DNA from: Rodentolepis nana | Lineage: Eukaryota > Platyhelminthes > Cestoda > Cyclophyllidea > Hymenolepididae | Assembly (NCBI GenBank): GCA_900617975.1 | Contig: UZAE01013005.1 | Span: 8,546 to 28,012, forward strand | DNA: 19,467 nucleotides | Direction: 5' to 3' | Shown: in pieces, positions 1 to 9,096 of the stretch | Numbering within the stretch: position 1 is the stretch's first letter | Layout: each line of letters starts with the position of its first letter | The notes under the pieces: model-generated | The model's database searches: none | The model's input: only the letters and a program-made list of their open reading frames with translations | Told to the model about the DNA's origin: nothing | Translations under genes and position numbers: made by a program

Positions 1-25
1 CCCCACCCCCACCCCCACCCCCACC
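1..25. repeat. (CCCCCA)n microsatellite at window edge
   Basis: About four units of a six-base C-rich repeat are visible and may continue outside the window. The unit resembles no standard animal telomere (TTAGGG/CCCTAA), so I read it as a simple-sequence repeat. Confidence 0.8.
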
Positions 26-326
26 TCTTTTCAGTGCGCCAGAGAGCGATTAAAAAATATAAGCAAAAAATCGCCTGTCACTACCTCGGACCTTGATGTG
101 CTCAAAAAGAGAGGACTGGCCTTGAACCTATTTTATAATTAACTTGAGCGTTGATAAGACTCTAAAAGGAAGAATGACGAAAAGTACCTGGAAGATTTGG
201 CTAGGACCTGGTGGATGCAGTATGACCTTAGTGAATTAAAGGTGGCCAAATAAGGGAGGGGGAAGGATCGTAAAGATTTGGAAGATAAGAGTGCTGCGCA
301 TTTTGCTCAATAGGCGGAGAGAAGGA

Positions 327-339
327 GGGGGGGGGGGGG
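327..339. repeat. Poly-G run (13 G)
   Basis: Thirteen uninterrupted G residues in a purine-rich context. It is a simple homopolymer, prone to length error in assemblies. Confidence 0.85.
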
Positions 340-784
340 AGGTAGGAGGCTATATCAGGCGAATGATGATTATCGCAGGTAGGAAAGATTTCGATTTAAA
401 AGTCAAAAAAGAAGAAGAAAGATTCGTATCACCTCGATCAGCCAAGAGTATTTTCAAATTCCCTTGTTCAAATACCTAAGTCGAAATAATGACTGCCAAA
501 GTTGTGTGATATAAACAAGTGAAATCTTTGCCTACCTGGCCCTGACTATCTGGCGAAAAAAATCCCCACAGTGAGAGAGAAGTGTGTTGCGTTGATAAGA
601 AGTAGGTGTTATGTAATAATATACTTCGTAACTTATTTGAGCTTTTCCAGTCTGATACATTAATATCGAGACGAATTTATTTCCATGTTTATTATCATTA
701 ATATCTTGGGAAGAAATTTGATCGCAAACATACGATATTCTCTTTGAACTCTACTTGAAACCATTTACTTGTAAGCATGGTAAC

Positions 785-807
785 TATATATATATATATA
801 TATATAT
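785..807. repeat. (TA)n microsatellite
   Basis: About eleven TA units in an AT-rich intergenic stretch. It is self-complementary and likely to vary in length. Confidence 0.9.
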
Positions 808-1032
808 TAAACTATACATAAATTTAACCGTTTTCACAACTATGTCATGCATACAAATATGCATTAACAAACTGCTAAAAACTAGGCAACTTAGGGAAAA
901 GATTTTTGGTTGACTTTAATTGATCTGATTGTTGATTATTTTGCACTAATTAAGTTCGTTATAGAAGGTATGAAAAGAGGTATTTGTGTACAAACTATGA
1001 AAAGTGGGGCAGAGGATAAAGTATTTATCGTC

Positions 1033-1450
1033 ATCTCTCCCCTCCCTCTGTTTATGTGTAATCTTGTCCATCTCCTACTTCCCCCCCCTCTCCCTTTGTT
1101 TCTATTTTTGATACCTATTCTTCTTCCCTCTCCCTTTCTTTCCTTCTTTCTTTCCTCCTTTCTTTCTACCTTCTCGCCTCCCAGCCATTCTTTTCTTCAT
1201 ACTTTCTCTCCTACCCGCACAGAAATGTCTCCTTTTTATTTGCTGGAGAGAGAAAAGGGGAAAAGCGAACGGAAAAGAAGAGAGAGAGAGAGAGAAAGCT
1301 GGCGGCCAGGGTGGATTGAGGGTGGTCAGTTGCTATCTTCTTCTTTCTCTCTTTCTCTTTGCCTTCTCTTCTCCTCCTCCTCCTTCCTCTATTTGACATT
1401 CTTCCTCCTACTTCTTTTCCATTTTCTCTCTCTCTCTCTCTTCTATGCAG
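1033..1450. repeat. Strand-asymmetric pyrimidine / purine / pyrimidine tract with (GA)n and (CT)n
   Basis: The plus strand is almost all C/T at about 1033-1215, mostly purine at about 1244-1320 with (AG)9 at 1278-1295, and again C/T-rich at about 1335-1445 with (CT)n at 1425-1442. The central GA tract and right-hand CT tract are complementary, so a hairpin or triplex-type structure is possible. Read on the minus strand, the purine block is a long pyrimidine tract ending in CCAG at 1247-1244, which looks like a splice acceptor. The open frames across this block are Ser/Leu/Phe- or Arg/Glu-rich low-complexity translations that I do not call genes. Confidence 0.7.
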
Positions 1451-1832
1451 CCTGACGAAATCTTTAGGGTGCTTCTTGAGGGATAAATTAACACTCAAGG
1501 CTGCTATTGCAATGCACTTTATCATATTCCTTACTTGTACACCTTCCATCCCTATTCTCCTAATTGATCTTCGTAGTAATAAACTGGTTAAAATATTGGC
1601 ATTTAATTGGAAGTTTCCAAATAAAAGAAAAATTCGAAAGAAAGAAAAAGTGTTCTAAAATTCCCAGAGCAAATTTGATGTTAAGATTAAATATAAAAAT
1701 CTTTTCAACGTGTTTGCTTTGCGCTGGCTATTTTATGTCACAGGCCTAATGATGTAACACAAGGAGGGAACTTCAATCAAACATAGGCGTAGTTTAAAGA
1801 AGAATATTAAAAAAAGACAATTCATAACTTAC

Positions 1833-2356
1833 TGCATGGAATCGGATTTTGCATGCTGGGAGTTGAGACTGGAATGGAGGAGTAGATTTCGTGATGAGGG
1901 GGTGAGAAGTGGTGAAGTGGAAGTGAAAAACGAGGGAATGAGAGATAGAGACTGTGCCTGCGTTGGAGAAGGAACAGAAAGATTCAATGCAGAAGTTTTG
2001 ATACTATTGGAATCACATTGTGGAGGTGTTTGTCTATCATCTGATTTTAATGATGGAGAGTCTTCGCCTCCACTATTCTCATCTCCATTTTCAATTTCAT
2101 TGAAAACTCTGGAAACAGCACTCAATTTCGTTATACAATTACGAAGATAATCAGATATGAAGAGTTGTTGGTTGAGGGTATTCTGAAGACGATCTATGGA
2201 AGCCGACACCTCAGACTGAGCAACTTCCAAAGCAATTCGCTGATCGTTCACGGTAAGGAACTGGTCAGCTTTTAAACATTCTAGTTGAGGGGGGGAATCC
2301 ACTGAGCATGGGAACTTGCTCGACCATTGTTGTACAAAATTTGCATGTAGATTCAT
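1833..2356 (-). CDS. Unidentified coiled-coil protein, 5' coding exon (possibly BORC subunit 5-like)
   Basis: An open frame starts at ATG 2356 and gives 174 codons plus two bases. Residues about 25-95 are predicted helical: a heptad-like segment with ND-Q, S-S-I-D-R-L and L-N-Q-Q, then I-T-K-L-S-A-V. Residues about 95-174 are Ser/Pro/Leu-rich and probably disordered, with acidic E-N-G-D-E-N-S-G-G-E-D at the boundary. The helical part recalls the C-terminal helices of BORCS5 (lysosome-positioning BORC complex) in spacing and a few residues, but the N-terminal Gly for myristoylation is absent, so this is only a suggestion. The frame appears to end in CAG-TAA, but those bases form GCA|GTAAGT, a consensus donor. 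I therefore infer that the exon ends at 1833 in phase 2 and continues into an unlocated 3' exon. An acceptor-like TTATTAG lies 12 bases before the ATG. The exon is more complex in composition than its surroundings, which supports coding. Confidence 0.55.
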
Positions 2357-5201
2357 GTTTTTAATTCTAATAACAAAAAAATAGATACAAACTCACGTAT
2401 AAATATGTCAAATGTAAATTATACAAACACATTTATATCTAAGAAAAAAAATTTAGGACCAATTAACTTAACCAAAGGAAATTGTTTTGTATATATGTAT
2501 AGTAAATAACAAATATTTGAGTTACCATATTTATTAAATGTATTAGAGTTAATAAGAGATCAATAGTTATTCAAATAATATTTCTTACTTCACTTGTCAT
2601 TAGCGAATTTTATGACCGACCGCGTGTTAAGTGAAATGTATAATGAGAAGCGATAACGACAAACCATACAATTGAACTATCAGCTGGTTGATTAACCAAT
2701 GAACATGCAGCAAGGGACCTTCAAGTAAACCAATCGCAAAAGTAATCAGAGGAAGATTGTGGAGGGCTTAAACAAAAACATTTTTAATTGAAAAGTTTGC
2801 AATGTGTCCAAACAAATAAAATTATTTTGTAATATCATGTTTATATTGTGATTTAAAACTATTTTACCTTTAGATTATTGTTTTAAATTCCGCTTTCTGT
2901 AGTTTTGTACTGTAATGCAAATGAATTTTAGGCTTTTTTGTTTATTTTTTGATGTCTCTTTGTTACATGAAGGATTTTATTTTCAGGTATTTCAATACAC
3001 CTTAAATATGATTATAACGTTGATTTTGGAACATAATTTATATTAGCTGTATAGACGCCCCTAGTTTATAGATATTAGAATCAAATAGTCAAGTGACAAC
3101 AGTGATCGACTATTGAATGAAGCGTAGTATAGGAGCCAAGAGTTGTATGCGTGAACTTTATGAAGCCATTGTGGAACACTGGAGAACTGAAATGAAGTAA
3201 CATGACGAACTTGCTTAAGAGGTGGAGCCTGTTTTTGCGCGTTGTCTGTTCAATTTCAAACGTCTTGTATTGGAAAGCTCCGTTTAACCAGATCACCTCT
3301 TAGTTAGCATTTTAATTGGGCCAGGTATCCATATTTTAAGATTAATCATTGAATTAGAGTTCGAGTTATGAGGTTTGTGGTAGTGAGAATCAGTAAAAAT
3401 GGAAGTCAATGTTGTGATTACGTATTAGTTAGCAAGGCATTGTCAATTGCATACAAGAGAATCAATAAATGGTTGATTACCGAGTATTTATTCAATTAAA
3501 AATATAGGAAATTGATTTAACTCGAACTTGTACTAAGATATAAACTAAAACTGCCATACAATTTAAAATGAGACTTATAATGATACCCGTGAAAAGCAAG
3601 TTATCCTTATTTGTATGTTAATATTTATTAAATAATTACTAAATAAATTAAATGTCCCTCCGTTCAAACTAGCTTTACCACACTTATGAAACTAATCTAA
3701 TTTGCATGAGCATGGTTCTATTGTCACTTCAGTTTCTTTCTACTTACCTTCACAATACTAGGAAGGATTGAAATACTTCACTTTCAGAATTCAAATGGAA
3801 TGATACCTCTTCTATATCTGTATTTTGCTTGTTTTTCTCTTGTTTCTTTTTTAGTTGCGATTTATTCCCATTTGTCCTCTTCCGCACACCCTCTCCCACC
3901 ACTCCCAACCAAACAATGATTTTCAGAAGAGTTTTTGAATATCATTGTTGTCGTCGGGTTGCTAATTGTTTTTTTCCGTACATTTTTAAAAGAATTATCT
4001 GATCATTCAAATTGATATTTAGGGCCTTTATTCCTTCGGAAATTAAATAAAAAAACCCAATTCATACCTGAAATAATAAAACCCTACTTGTAGAAAAAGA
4101 AACGAAATAATATAAACGTTATCACTGAGGAGGTATTGCAGGGAAGGATTGATAAGAATTTCAGAGGTGATTGCAAATGAGGTCTGTCTCGCCTATGACA
4201 CAACAAGACGGAGAGATGGAACTGTGACTTACGAGATTCATTGGGTAGAACCAGAAACCATGAATGAAAACTTAAAAGAAAGCTGATTGGTTGATATGCG
4301 GAACTGGAGGACCAGCCTCAATGAAAAAAAGATTTGCACTGTACACTTATAAAGATCGCAGATTAATTGAGACTAAAGCCCCTGAGTGGATTCCGCTGCA
4401 GGTTCAAGCTGAATGATCATTTTAGTCTACTAATAATAAATCTGATGAATCATGCAAGCCTGTAGCATAGTTGACATATGTTAAATTATTTCTGAAACGA
4501 AGTTTTTCATCTAAGACAACTCCTCGAGTATTTATATGCATAAGAAAGAGGAAGTATCTGATCATAAATAACTGATCGCACAAAAGTTCTTTTCCGTTTG
4601 AATTACAGATTCACCAAACTTTCCATGACCAAATGTTGCATTTCTTAAATTCCCATATCTCCGAACTCCTATTCGCTAGGTTCAGGTAAAGCAGTTCGTT
4701 GATCATTTCCGAACATTTATTTCTTCTAGATGAGTACTCATTCTTTCTCCTCTACAATATAAGAATGCCCGGATTATTTGTTTTTTTCAAATCAATTTTT
4801 TAGAGTTCGTTCATGAGCAAACTATGCATGTCACTTCTTGTCCTAGTCTATATTTCGACAGCTCTTCCTTCTGCAAATCTTCAATAATGGGTAGTTCCTT
4901 GCATTCATTAAAAAGGGTTTGTAGATATACGAAAAAACCGGGTACTTGCCACCTGCGTTCCACTTTTGAACAAGTTCATTCTCCGTGTCTGGATTGATGA
5001 CCTTGCGGAGGCGTAAAGGCAAATACAACATTTAAAGGAGTTATTGTCCTTCATTGAGTCTACGAAATGCAAAAGCGGTGACAAGGCAAGCGAGAGTGTG
5101 TTCAATTAAAAAAAGTATTTTCAAAGGAGAAAGAGAAACTTGATTAAGAGGAGCAGATAGTTGGCGATAGAAGGAAGGAGGAAAGCGAAAAGCAGGAGAT
5201 T
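2357..5201. other. AT-rich intergenic region; nothing recognised
   Basis: I see no protein similarity, tRNA, rRNA or tandem array. Several 60-70 codon frames on the minus strand (about 3081-3296 and 4843-5105) have no recognisable domain or paired splice sites. A 55-codon plus-strand open stretch at 4116-4284, without an ATG, is the only segment with protein-like composition. Confidence 0.5.
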
Positions 5202-5568
5202 ATGTAACGAAATGAGGGGTGTGCGATAGACTTACCTCCACGTGGTGCACCCTGGGCAACGTATACTCATACGTCAAAAAAGTCTATTAATCGGCAGTTG
5301 GCTTCAAACTACCATGACCCCACTGTACGACATATTCGACTACTTCCACAGTACTACATCACATTTTTTCTAAATTTTCAATACAGTACTACATCACATT
5401 TTTTCTAAATTTTCAACCTTCGTCGTTGAAAAACTCTTCAGTTCCCCTCCTCTCGACTTTTTGTCACTTTGATGTTCCTTCCCCTCTGTGAAGCCTGAAG
5501 TCAACTAAAGGGCTAATGAAAATCATCAAAACGCCTGCCATTTGATATAAATAAATGTAACAAAATGA
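5202..5568 (+). mobile_element. SINE-like retroposon, copy A, with 14-bp target-site duplications
   Basis: The element body is 5216-5554 (339 bp), beginning GGGGTGTGCGATAGACTTAC and ending in ATAAATAA. It is flanked by direct repeats at 5202-5215 (ATGTAACGAAATGA) and 5555-5568 (ATGTAACAAAATGA), identical at 13 of 14 positions. Sequence related over its full length occurs in copy C (18949-19265, opposite strand), and both ends occur in copy B (12332-12470). The AT-rich AATAA tail next to the right repeat sets the sense orientation as plus. Long duplications of variable sequence with an A-rich tail are typical of LINE-mobilised retroposition rather than LTR or cut-and-paste insertion. I see no open frame and no clear pol III box A/B. 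It lies 155 bp beyond the ETHE1 stop codon, in the opposite orientation to that gene, and carries an internal tandem duplication. Confidence 0.85.
5348..5417 (+). repeat. 35-bp tandem duplication inside retroposon copy A
   Basis: The block at 5348-5381 is repeated exactly (34 bases) at 5383-5416, giving a period of 35 bp. Copy C has only one, divergent, version of this segment, so the duplication is private to copy A or its sublineage. Confidence 0.9.
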
Positions 5569-5707
5569 AACGAACAAGAGGAAAAAAGCAATATGCTGAA
5601 AACCGACCTTGATAAAAAATAGACAATCGGCAAACGTGACAACTAAGGCTTTTATATTAAATATAGTTCGAATAAGTATGAAAGAGAGATTACAAGTGCG
5701 GAGTCCA

Positions 5708-5713
5708 TTTTAT
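5708..5713 (-). terminator. Possible ETHE1 polyadenylation signal AATAAA overlapping the stop codon
   Basis: On the minus strand the stop region reads GAATAAAATGG, so AATAAA shares bases with the TAA stop. The variants TATAAA and AATATA lie at about 5650-5657 and could be used instead. Position alone supports this. Confidence 0.3.
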
Positions 5714-5824
5714 TCGATAACCCCACCTTTAAGATTTAAAGGAACCGCCCTATCAATCTGCTTGGGATAGGCCAGATTCAAATTCTTCATTATTTCAACA
5801 AACTCCTCGGATGATTTTGTTAAT
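5710..5824 (-). CDS. ETHE1: ETHE1 exon 4 (C-terminus)
   Basis: The exon follows the acceptor TTTCAG. It completes the codon for R206 and runs [17 protein letters not shown] to a final G-V-I-E before TAA at 5712-5710. It matches the ETHE1 C-terminal helix that ends in the N-L-N-L / Q-I-D / A-V-P pattern. The methionine-free part makes it easy to miss as an open frame. Confidence 0.93.
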
Positions 5825-8800
5825 CTGAAATTGAATATCACTTATTTAATTAACGAATAAATTTTAATTCAAGATAATAAGAGGGTGTATGATTTCTAAA
5901 TTAGAAATGACTAAGTTAGCTTTCAAACCTTGGATTAAATTTCCTTTCTTCCGCCACTGTTGTCATCATACGACCTAAATATTCATGACCAGGGAAGAGG
6001 AGGTAGTCCTCGGGTAGAGAGAGGATTTGTGAATGCACGGATTCATAGAGTTGTTCTGATGAACCCTCCTGAAAATCTGTTCTTCCACATCCCCGAATTA
6101 GCAGTGCATCTCCCGTAAATGCGCTTCGAGCAGAGTGTAAAACATAAGTGAAGCACCCGCGTGTATGACCTGGGGGTGTTATAAAAGTCACCGCAGTGAA
6201 TTCTAATTCATTTAGTCGAGTTTTCCATATGCCTATGGTAGATTACCACCCATTATTTTAACTCTTCTTTTAATTAATTGCCATAGAGAACAATTCAGTG
6301 AAGTGTTCCGTTCTGGGATGTGGCAGAGAATGTTCGCATGTCAAATTCGTAAGTTTCAAAATTAACATCACTCGTAAGATGCGCCAGACAGTTTATCGTT
6401 GTGGTAAAAATTTTGAATGTTAAAGTCATAGTTTAACTGAGAGCTCCATTAGACTACCTTATCCTTCAGAGATTTCGGAACAACCTTTATTGAATTCCAT
6501 TTTCGAATCTCATTTCTTTTATCTGGTGAGGATATGTTATCCAGTTGATGCGAACTTAGGAAAGAGGAAGGTGAGTAATTTCGGGCAAAAGTCTTAAAAA
6601 CCTAGAAGCTAAATCATATCATTGCCTTTGATCGAACAATGTTTGAAATGATTAGTCAAAGAAGCGAACTGTTTGCAAAATGTCTATCTATAGGGTCAAC
6701 ATTATTCGTTCCGGATCTCAAATTTCTTAGGATTATGAATTCGTATATGCAATTTTATTATGAGGTTTTAACATTGCAACTTAACAGTACTTCATGGCGT
6801 TGGTTAAACAGGGGGTTAATGTGATCGTCTGCAAAATCTGAGGTCACGAGTGCACACTCAGTGAGTGCAATGGCCAAGTGCATTGGTTAAGCTTAACTGA
6901 TAAATGAACTTCCAGATGCCAATTTTCTTGAAGTGGAATCGCGATGAAACCACACACCCTTACTAATGATCGACATGGTATAATTTAATTCACTAATAAT
7001 TATCATTTTTTCTGCCTGATTATACTGCTAGTCTTCGTATGCACCCTATCTTGAGATGACGAAATTTATGGCACTTAGAGGCCATTAATTAATTAATTTT
7101 CATCAATCAACTTCACATATAACCCCTCAGGTAGAGTCCACCTTGTAATAAACACACGAGGCTAGGTAGTAATAGTAAAATGTGCATACCTGGTGTACTT
7201 CGACACTCAAGCTCAATATTCCCGCATTTCAGGACTTCAGCGGCCTTGACCATGATGTCAGCTTGTACCCCAGAAGCCTCTGAAATAACACTCTTGCAGG
7301 TGGAACCAAATAGCTTCTTCAGTGTCCCTGCTCCAGTTACATGGTCTGCGTGCACATGTGTGTCTATCACATACCGCAATTCCAAGCCCAATTCATTTAC
7401 CTAAAATCAAATAAATTCAAATCCCACCTAAAGTGATGCAAAGCTGGTATAATATCATGATTCATTGAGCCATATGGAAAAATATTACATCAAAAACAAG
7501 CACAAACCTTTGGGGCTGTCATGATCTTCTATTCACTGCATTGTCATTTTACACTATCTTACTGAGAAGGAAAGGCATATTATTTAAGACCAAGGTCCAC
7601 TAATGACCTTCAAAGACCAATAGAAGTCACAATCCAAAGTGAAGTCTTTTTGGAGCCGAACAATACTAGGCTAGAAAGCCTCCCCCCTTACCCTCCACAG
7701 ACTTCCTAAGGCCAACGTTAAAAACGGCCTCCAACGACTGAGAAGACCTAGAGTTTGGCTGGGAAACCGTTCAGAAGAAATTGGAAGGAAAGTGTAGGAA
7801 CTAAGTTAGGGCACTCTGAACTGTGGAAAACAGGGGGAATGAGGTTGGTCGACTTCGAGTTCCTCGTTCTTTGACAGTTAAAGTAAAGGCACGAGCAAAC
7901 ATTAAGTAGACGTAAGGGACACTGTGCGCAGGTACTACACACCCCTCCAAGTTTTCCGGAAAAGGTAAGCTTAGCACCATTTTGATTATACACTCTTCAA
8001 AATTTAGAAATTCAAAATAACCACATCCGTTTCATCCAATAAATTGTCATTCTTTATTAAATCTAATAAATATTTCGTATTCCTTTAGTTGACCTAAATC
8101 AACCATATTCGAAATATGAACCTATTTTTTCTGGCGATCTAATTAACAACTTTGAAATATATTTCCTTCGAAGGTAGTGTTAATAACGCCACCAGAATAT
8201 AAACCGATTATGTGTGTCATTCACATTTTGATTCAGTCAACTAATTTTATGCTTTGTTTACTAATTTCTTTCCTCGTTAACGACTTGTTCAGTTCATGTA
8301 TCAACTTGACTTTTCACTAGCCTACCTCACCTAGTGCACATACCGCCTTTTACCCATTGGCTTAATCATGAAATCCGATTTCATGTATCCACTTCACTTC
8401 ATGTGAACTGGAGAAAATGCATTGTTTCCTTGAGTATTAGTCGCTTCAGGCTTATCTATCGTGATCAAAAGGCAAATTAACTTTCGGAGATTAAGTTGTC
8501 GAGCATTTAGTGAAGCTATTGAATAATGCAGTTTTTAATTAATCTAGCCTAAAACACCAAATAACCTAAACTCTAAACTCATTTTTGGGGAAACAAGAAA
8601 TGGAACTTTAAACAAACACCGCCAAGAATCTTAGGGAATGATTGTTATCATATCATGATCTCAACCTCCTCACCTTCCAGTAAGAGTTGTAGTAGAATTG
8701 GATTCTTGTTTCGGTCTTTTACTCAAATTTTCTCAGCCTTCTAAGCAAAGACAGTAATTAATATCAAAGGAATAAATCAGATTCATAAAATATTTTGAGG

Positions 8801-9074
8801 GATAAACTTGCTATTCATTGTGTTAGACAGGAGTCTTTTATTGGGAAACGTATGTAATGTATGTAAAATAAGAACCTTATTAAAACTTAACAAATTTACT
8901 ATGACTTACCAACTTTGCGTCACGTTCAGCTGTCTCAAGAACTGGATCAATTAGAAGGCCTTGTTTAGATTTGGTATCCCCGATAAGGTAAGTGAAAGTT
9001 GAGGAGGCCTTTTCAAAAAGTTGACGAAATATGAATGGTCCGTCAGCTGCTAATATTGGAAGTTTACAAGCCAT
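5710..9074 (-). CDS. ETHE1: ETHE1, persulfide dioxygenase (complete, four exons)
   Basis: ETHE1 is the Fe(II) metallo-beta-lactamase-fold dioxygenase that oxidises glutathione persulfide to sulfite in mitochondrial sulfide detoxification. Exons: 9074-8910, 7400-7190, 6169-5929 and 5824-5710. Joined, they give 244 codons including the stop (243 residues; the human protein is 254). The signature T-H-V-H-A-D-H is at residues 69-75, P-G-H-T-R-G-C at 125-131, [13 protein letters not shown] at 145-157 and F-P-G-H-E-Y at 184-189. By homology, H70, H127 and D146 are the iron ligands. I-R-G-C-G-R-T-D and A-V-P near the C-terminus distinguish ETHE1 from glyoxalase II. Exon phases agree at all three junctions. 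The start at 9074 follows an acceptor-like TTGTAG by 11 bases. The frame remains open upstream to about 9314, but that part does not resemble ETHE1. The N-terminus before the conserved G-P-F-I-F-R-Q-L-F is only about 11 residues, with no obvious presequence. Confidence 0.95.
5929..6169 (-). CDS. ETHE1: ETHE1 exon 3 (G-D-A-L-L-I-R and P-G-H-E-Y motifs)
   Basis: The acceptor is CCCCCAG at 6171-6170. Starting at 6169 gives GHTRGC directly after exon 2's STP, matching the family exactly. Starting further upstream would duplicate the T-P-P-G segment. It contains the ligand D146 and H187. The donor AG|GTTTGA at 5928-5927 is non-consensus after GT, but the codon phase requires it. The following intron is 104 nt. 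Confidence 0.93.
6170..7189 (-). other. ETHE1 intron 2 (about 1.0 kb)
   Basis: GT at 7189-7188 and AG at 6171-6170. The sequence is AT-rich. A 61-codon plus-strand frame at 6639-6824 lacks recognisable features. Confidence 0.85.
7190..7400 (-). CDS. ETHE1: ETHE1 exon 2 (metal-binding H-x-H-x-D-H)
   Basis: The acceptor is TTTTAG at 7402-7401 and the donor CAG|GTATGC at 7189-7188. It encodes residues 56-125 and the first base of G126, including V-N-E-L-G-L and [16 protein letters not shown] follows, aligned with the vertebrate C-Q-S-V-I-S. Confidence 0.95.
7401..8909 (-). other. ETHE1 intron 1 (about 1.5 kb)
   Basis: GTAAGT at 8909-8904 and TTTTAG ending at 7401. No repeat copy or RNA gene is recognised inside. 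The 81-codon minus frame at 7748-7993 is Cys/Leu-rich noise as far as I can tell. Confidence 0.85.
8910..9074 (-). CDS. ETHE1: ETHE1 exon 1 (N-terminus)
   Basis: It encodes M-A-C-K-L-P at the start and the family block [14 protein letters not shown] near the end. It ends exactly after a leucine codon at the consensus donor TTG|GTAAGT (phase 0). The ATG at 9074 is in good initiation context (AAGATGG). Confidence 0.93.
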
Positions 9075-9084
9075 CTTAATAGAG

Positions 9085-9096
9085 CTACAATAAATC
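9085..9096 (-). promoter_or_regulatory. Acceptor-like AG upstream of ETHE1 start (trans-splice or 5'-UTR splice site)
   Basis: On the minus strand TTTATTGTAG precedes CTCTATTAAGATGG, so the AG ends at 9085, 11 bases before the ATG. This fits either a 5'-UTR intron or spliced-leader addition, which is known in flatworms. It would also exclude the open upstream frame from the protein. Confidence 0.45.

Larger units (their letters stand above)
1..1832. other. Intergenic region rich in simple sequence; no gene supported
   Basis: Open frames here are short or are translations of low-complexity tracts. A 13-G run lies at 327-339, a (TA)n run at 785-807 and a pyrimidine/purine-asymmetric block at about 1033-1450. 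A 3' exon of the minus-strand gene at 1833-2356 could be hidden here, since that gene seems to splice leftwards. I could not place it with confidence. Candidate minus-strand acceptors are the AG at 1585-1584 and the AG at 1245-1244, the latter after an excellent pyrimidine tract but followed by an early stop. Confidence 0.5.

Noticed and set aside
1..25. Possible telomeric sequence at the window edge
   Set aside because: The unit is CCCCCA, not the CCCTAA of animal telomeres, and only four copies are present.
910..1455. A 181-codon plus-strand open frame rich in Leu, Ser, Phe and Pro, and an opposing Arg/Glu-rich frame at 1211-1549
   Set aside because: Both are translations of the simple pyrimidine/purine tract; they have no domain, and their composition changes exactly with the microsatellites.
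3081..3296. Minus-strand 71-codon frame, and similar frames at 4843-5105 and 7748-7993
   Set aside because: Ordinary-length open frames in AT-rich non-coding DNA. They have no conserved motifs, no compatible splice sites, and the last lies within an ETHE1 intron.
3949..3961. A 13-base word (GTCGTCGGGTTGC) also present near 18831
   Set aside because: A 13-base match is expected by chance a few times in a window this size, and the flanks do not match.
4116..4284. A 55-codon plus-strand open stretch with protein-like composition (for example T-V-T-Y-E-I-H-W-V-E-P-E)
   Set aside because: No ATG, no strong flanking splice sites and no recognised family. It could be an isolated exon or decayed fragment, but the evidence is too thin to annotate.
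5500..5554. Possible hammerhead ribozyme in the retroposon 3' part (GGGCTAATGA ... AAAGCC), as in schistosome Sm-alpha elements
   Set aside because: All three copies read CTAATGA, not the invariant CTGATGA core, and the GAAA segment is not preserved. The block is conserved but not as a hammerhead.
6174..6191. A longer ETHE1 exon 3 starting around 6191 and adding T-F-I-T-P-P
   Set aside because: It would duplicate the T-P-G segment already encoded at the end of exon 2. The AG at 6171-6170 joins STP to GHTRGC in phase with the family sequence.
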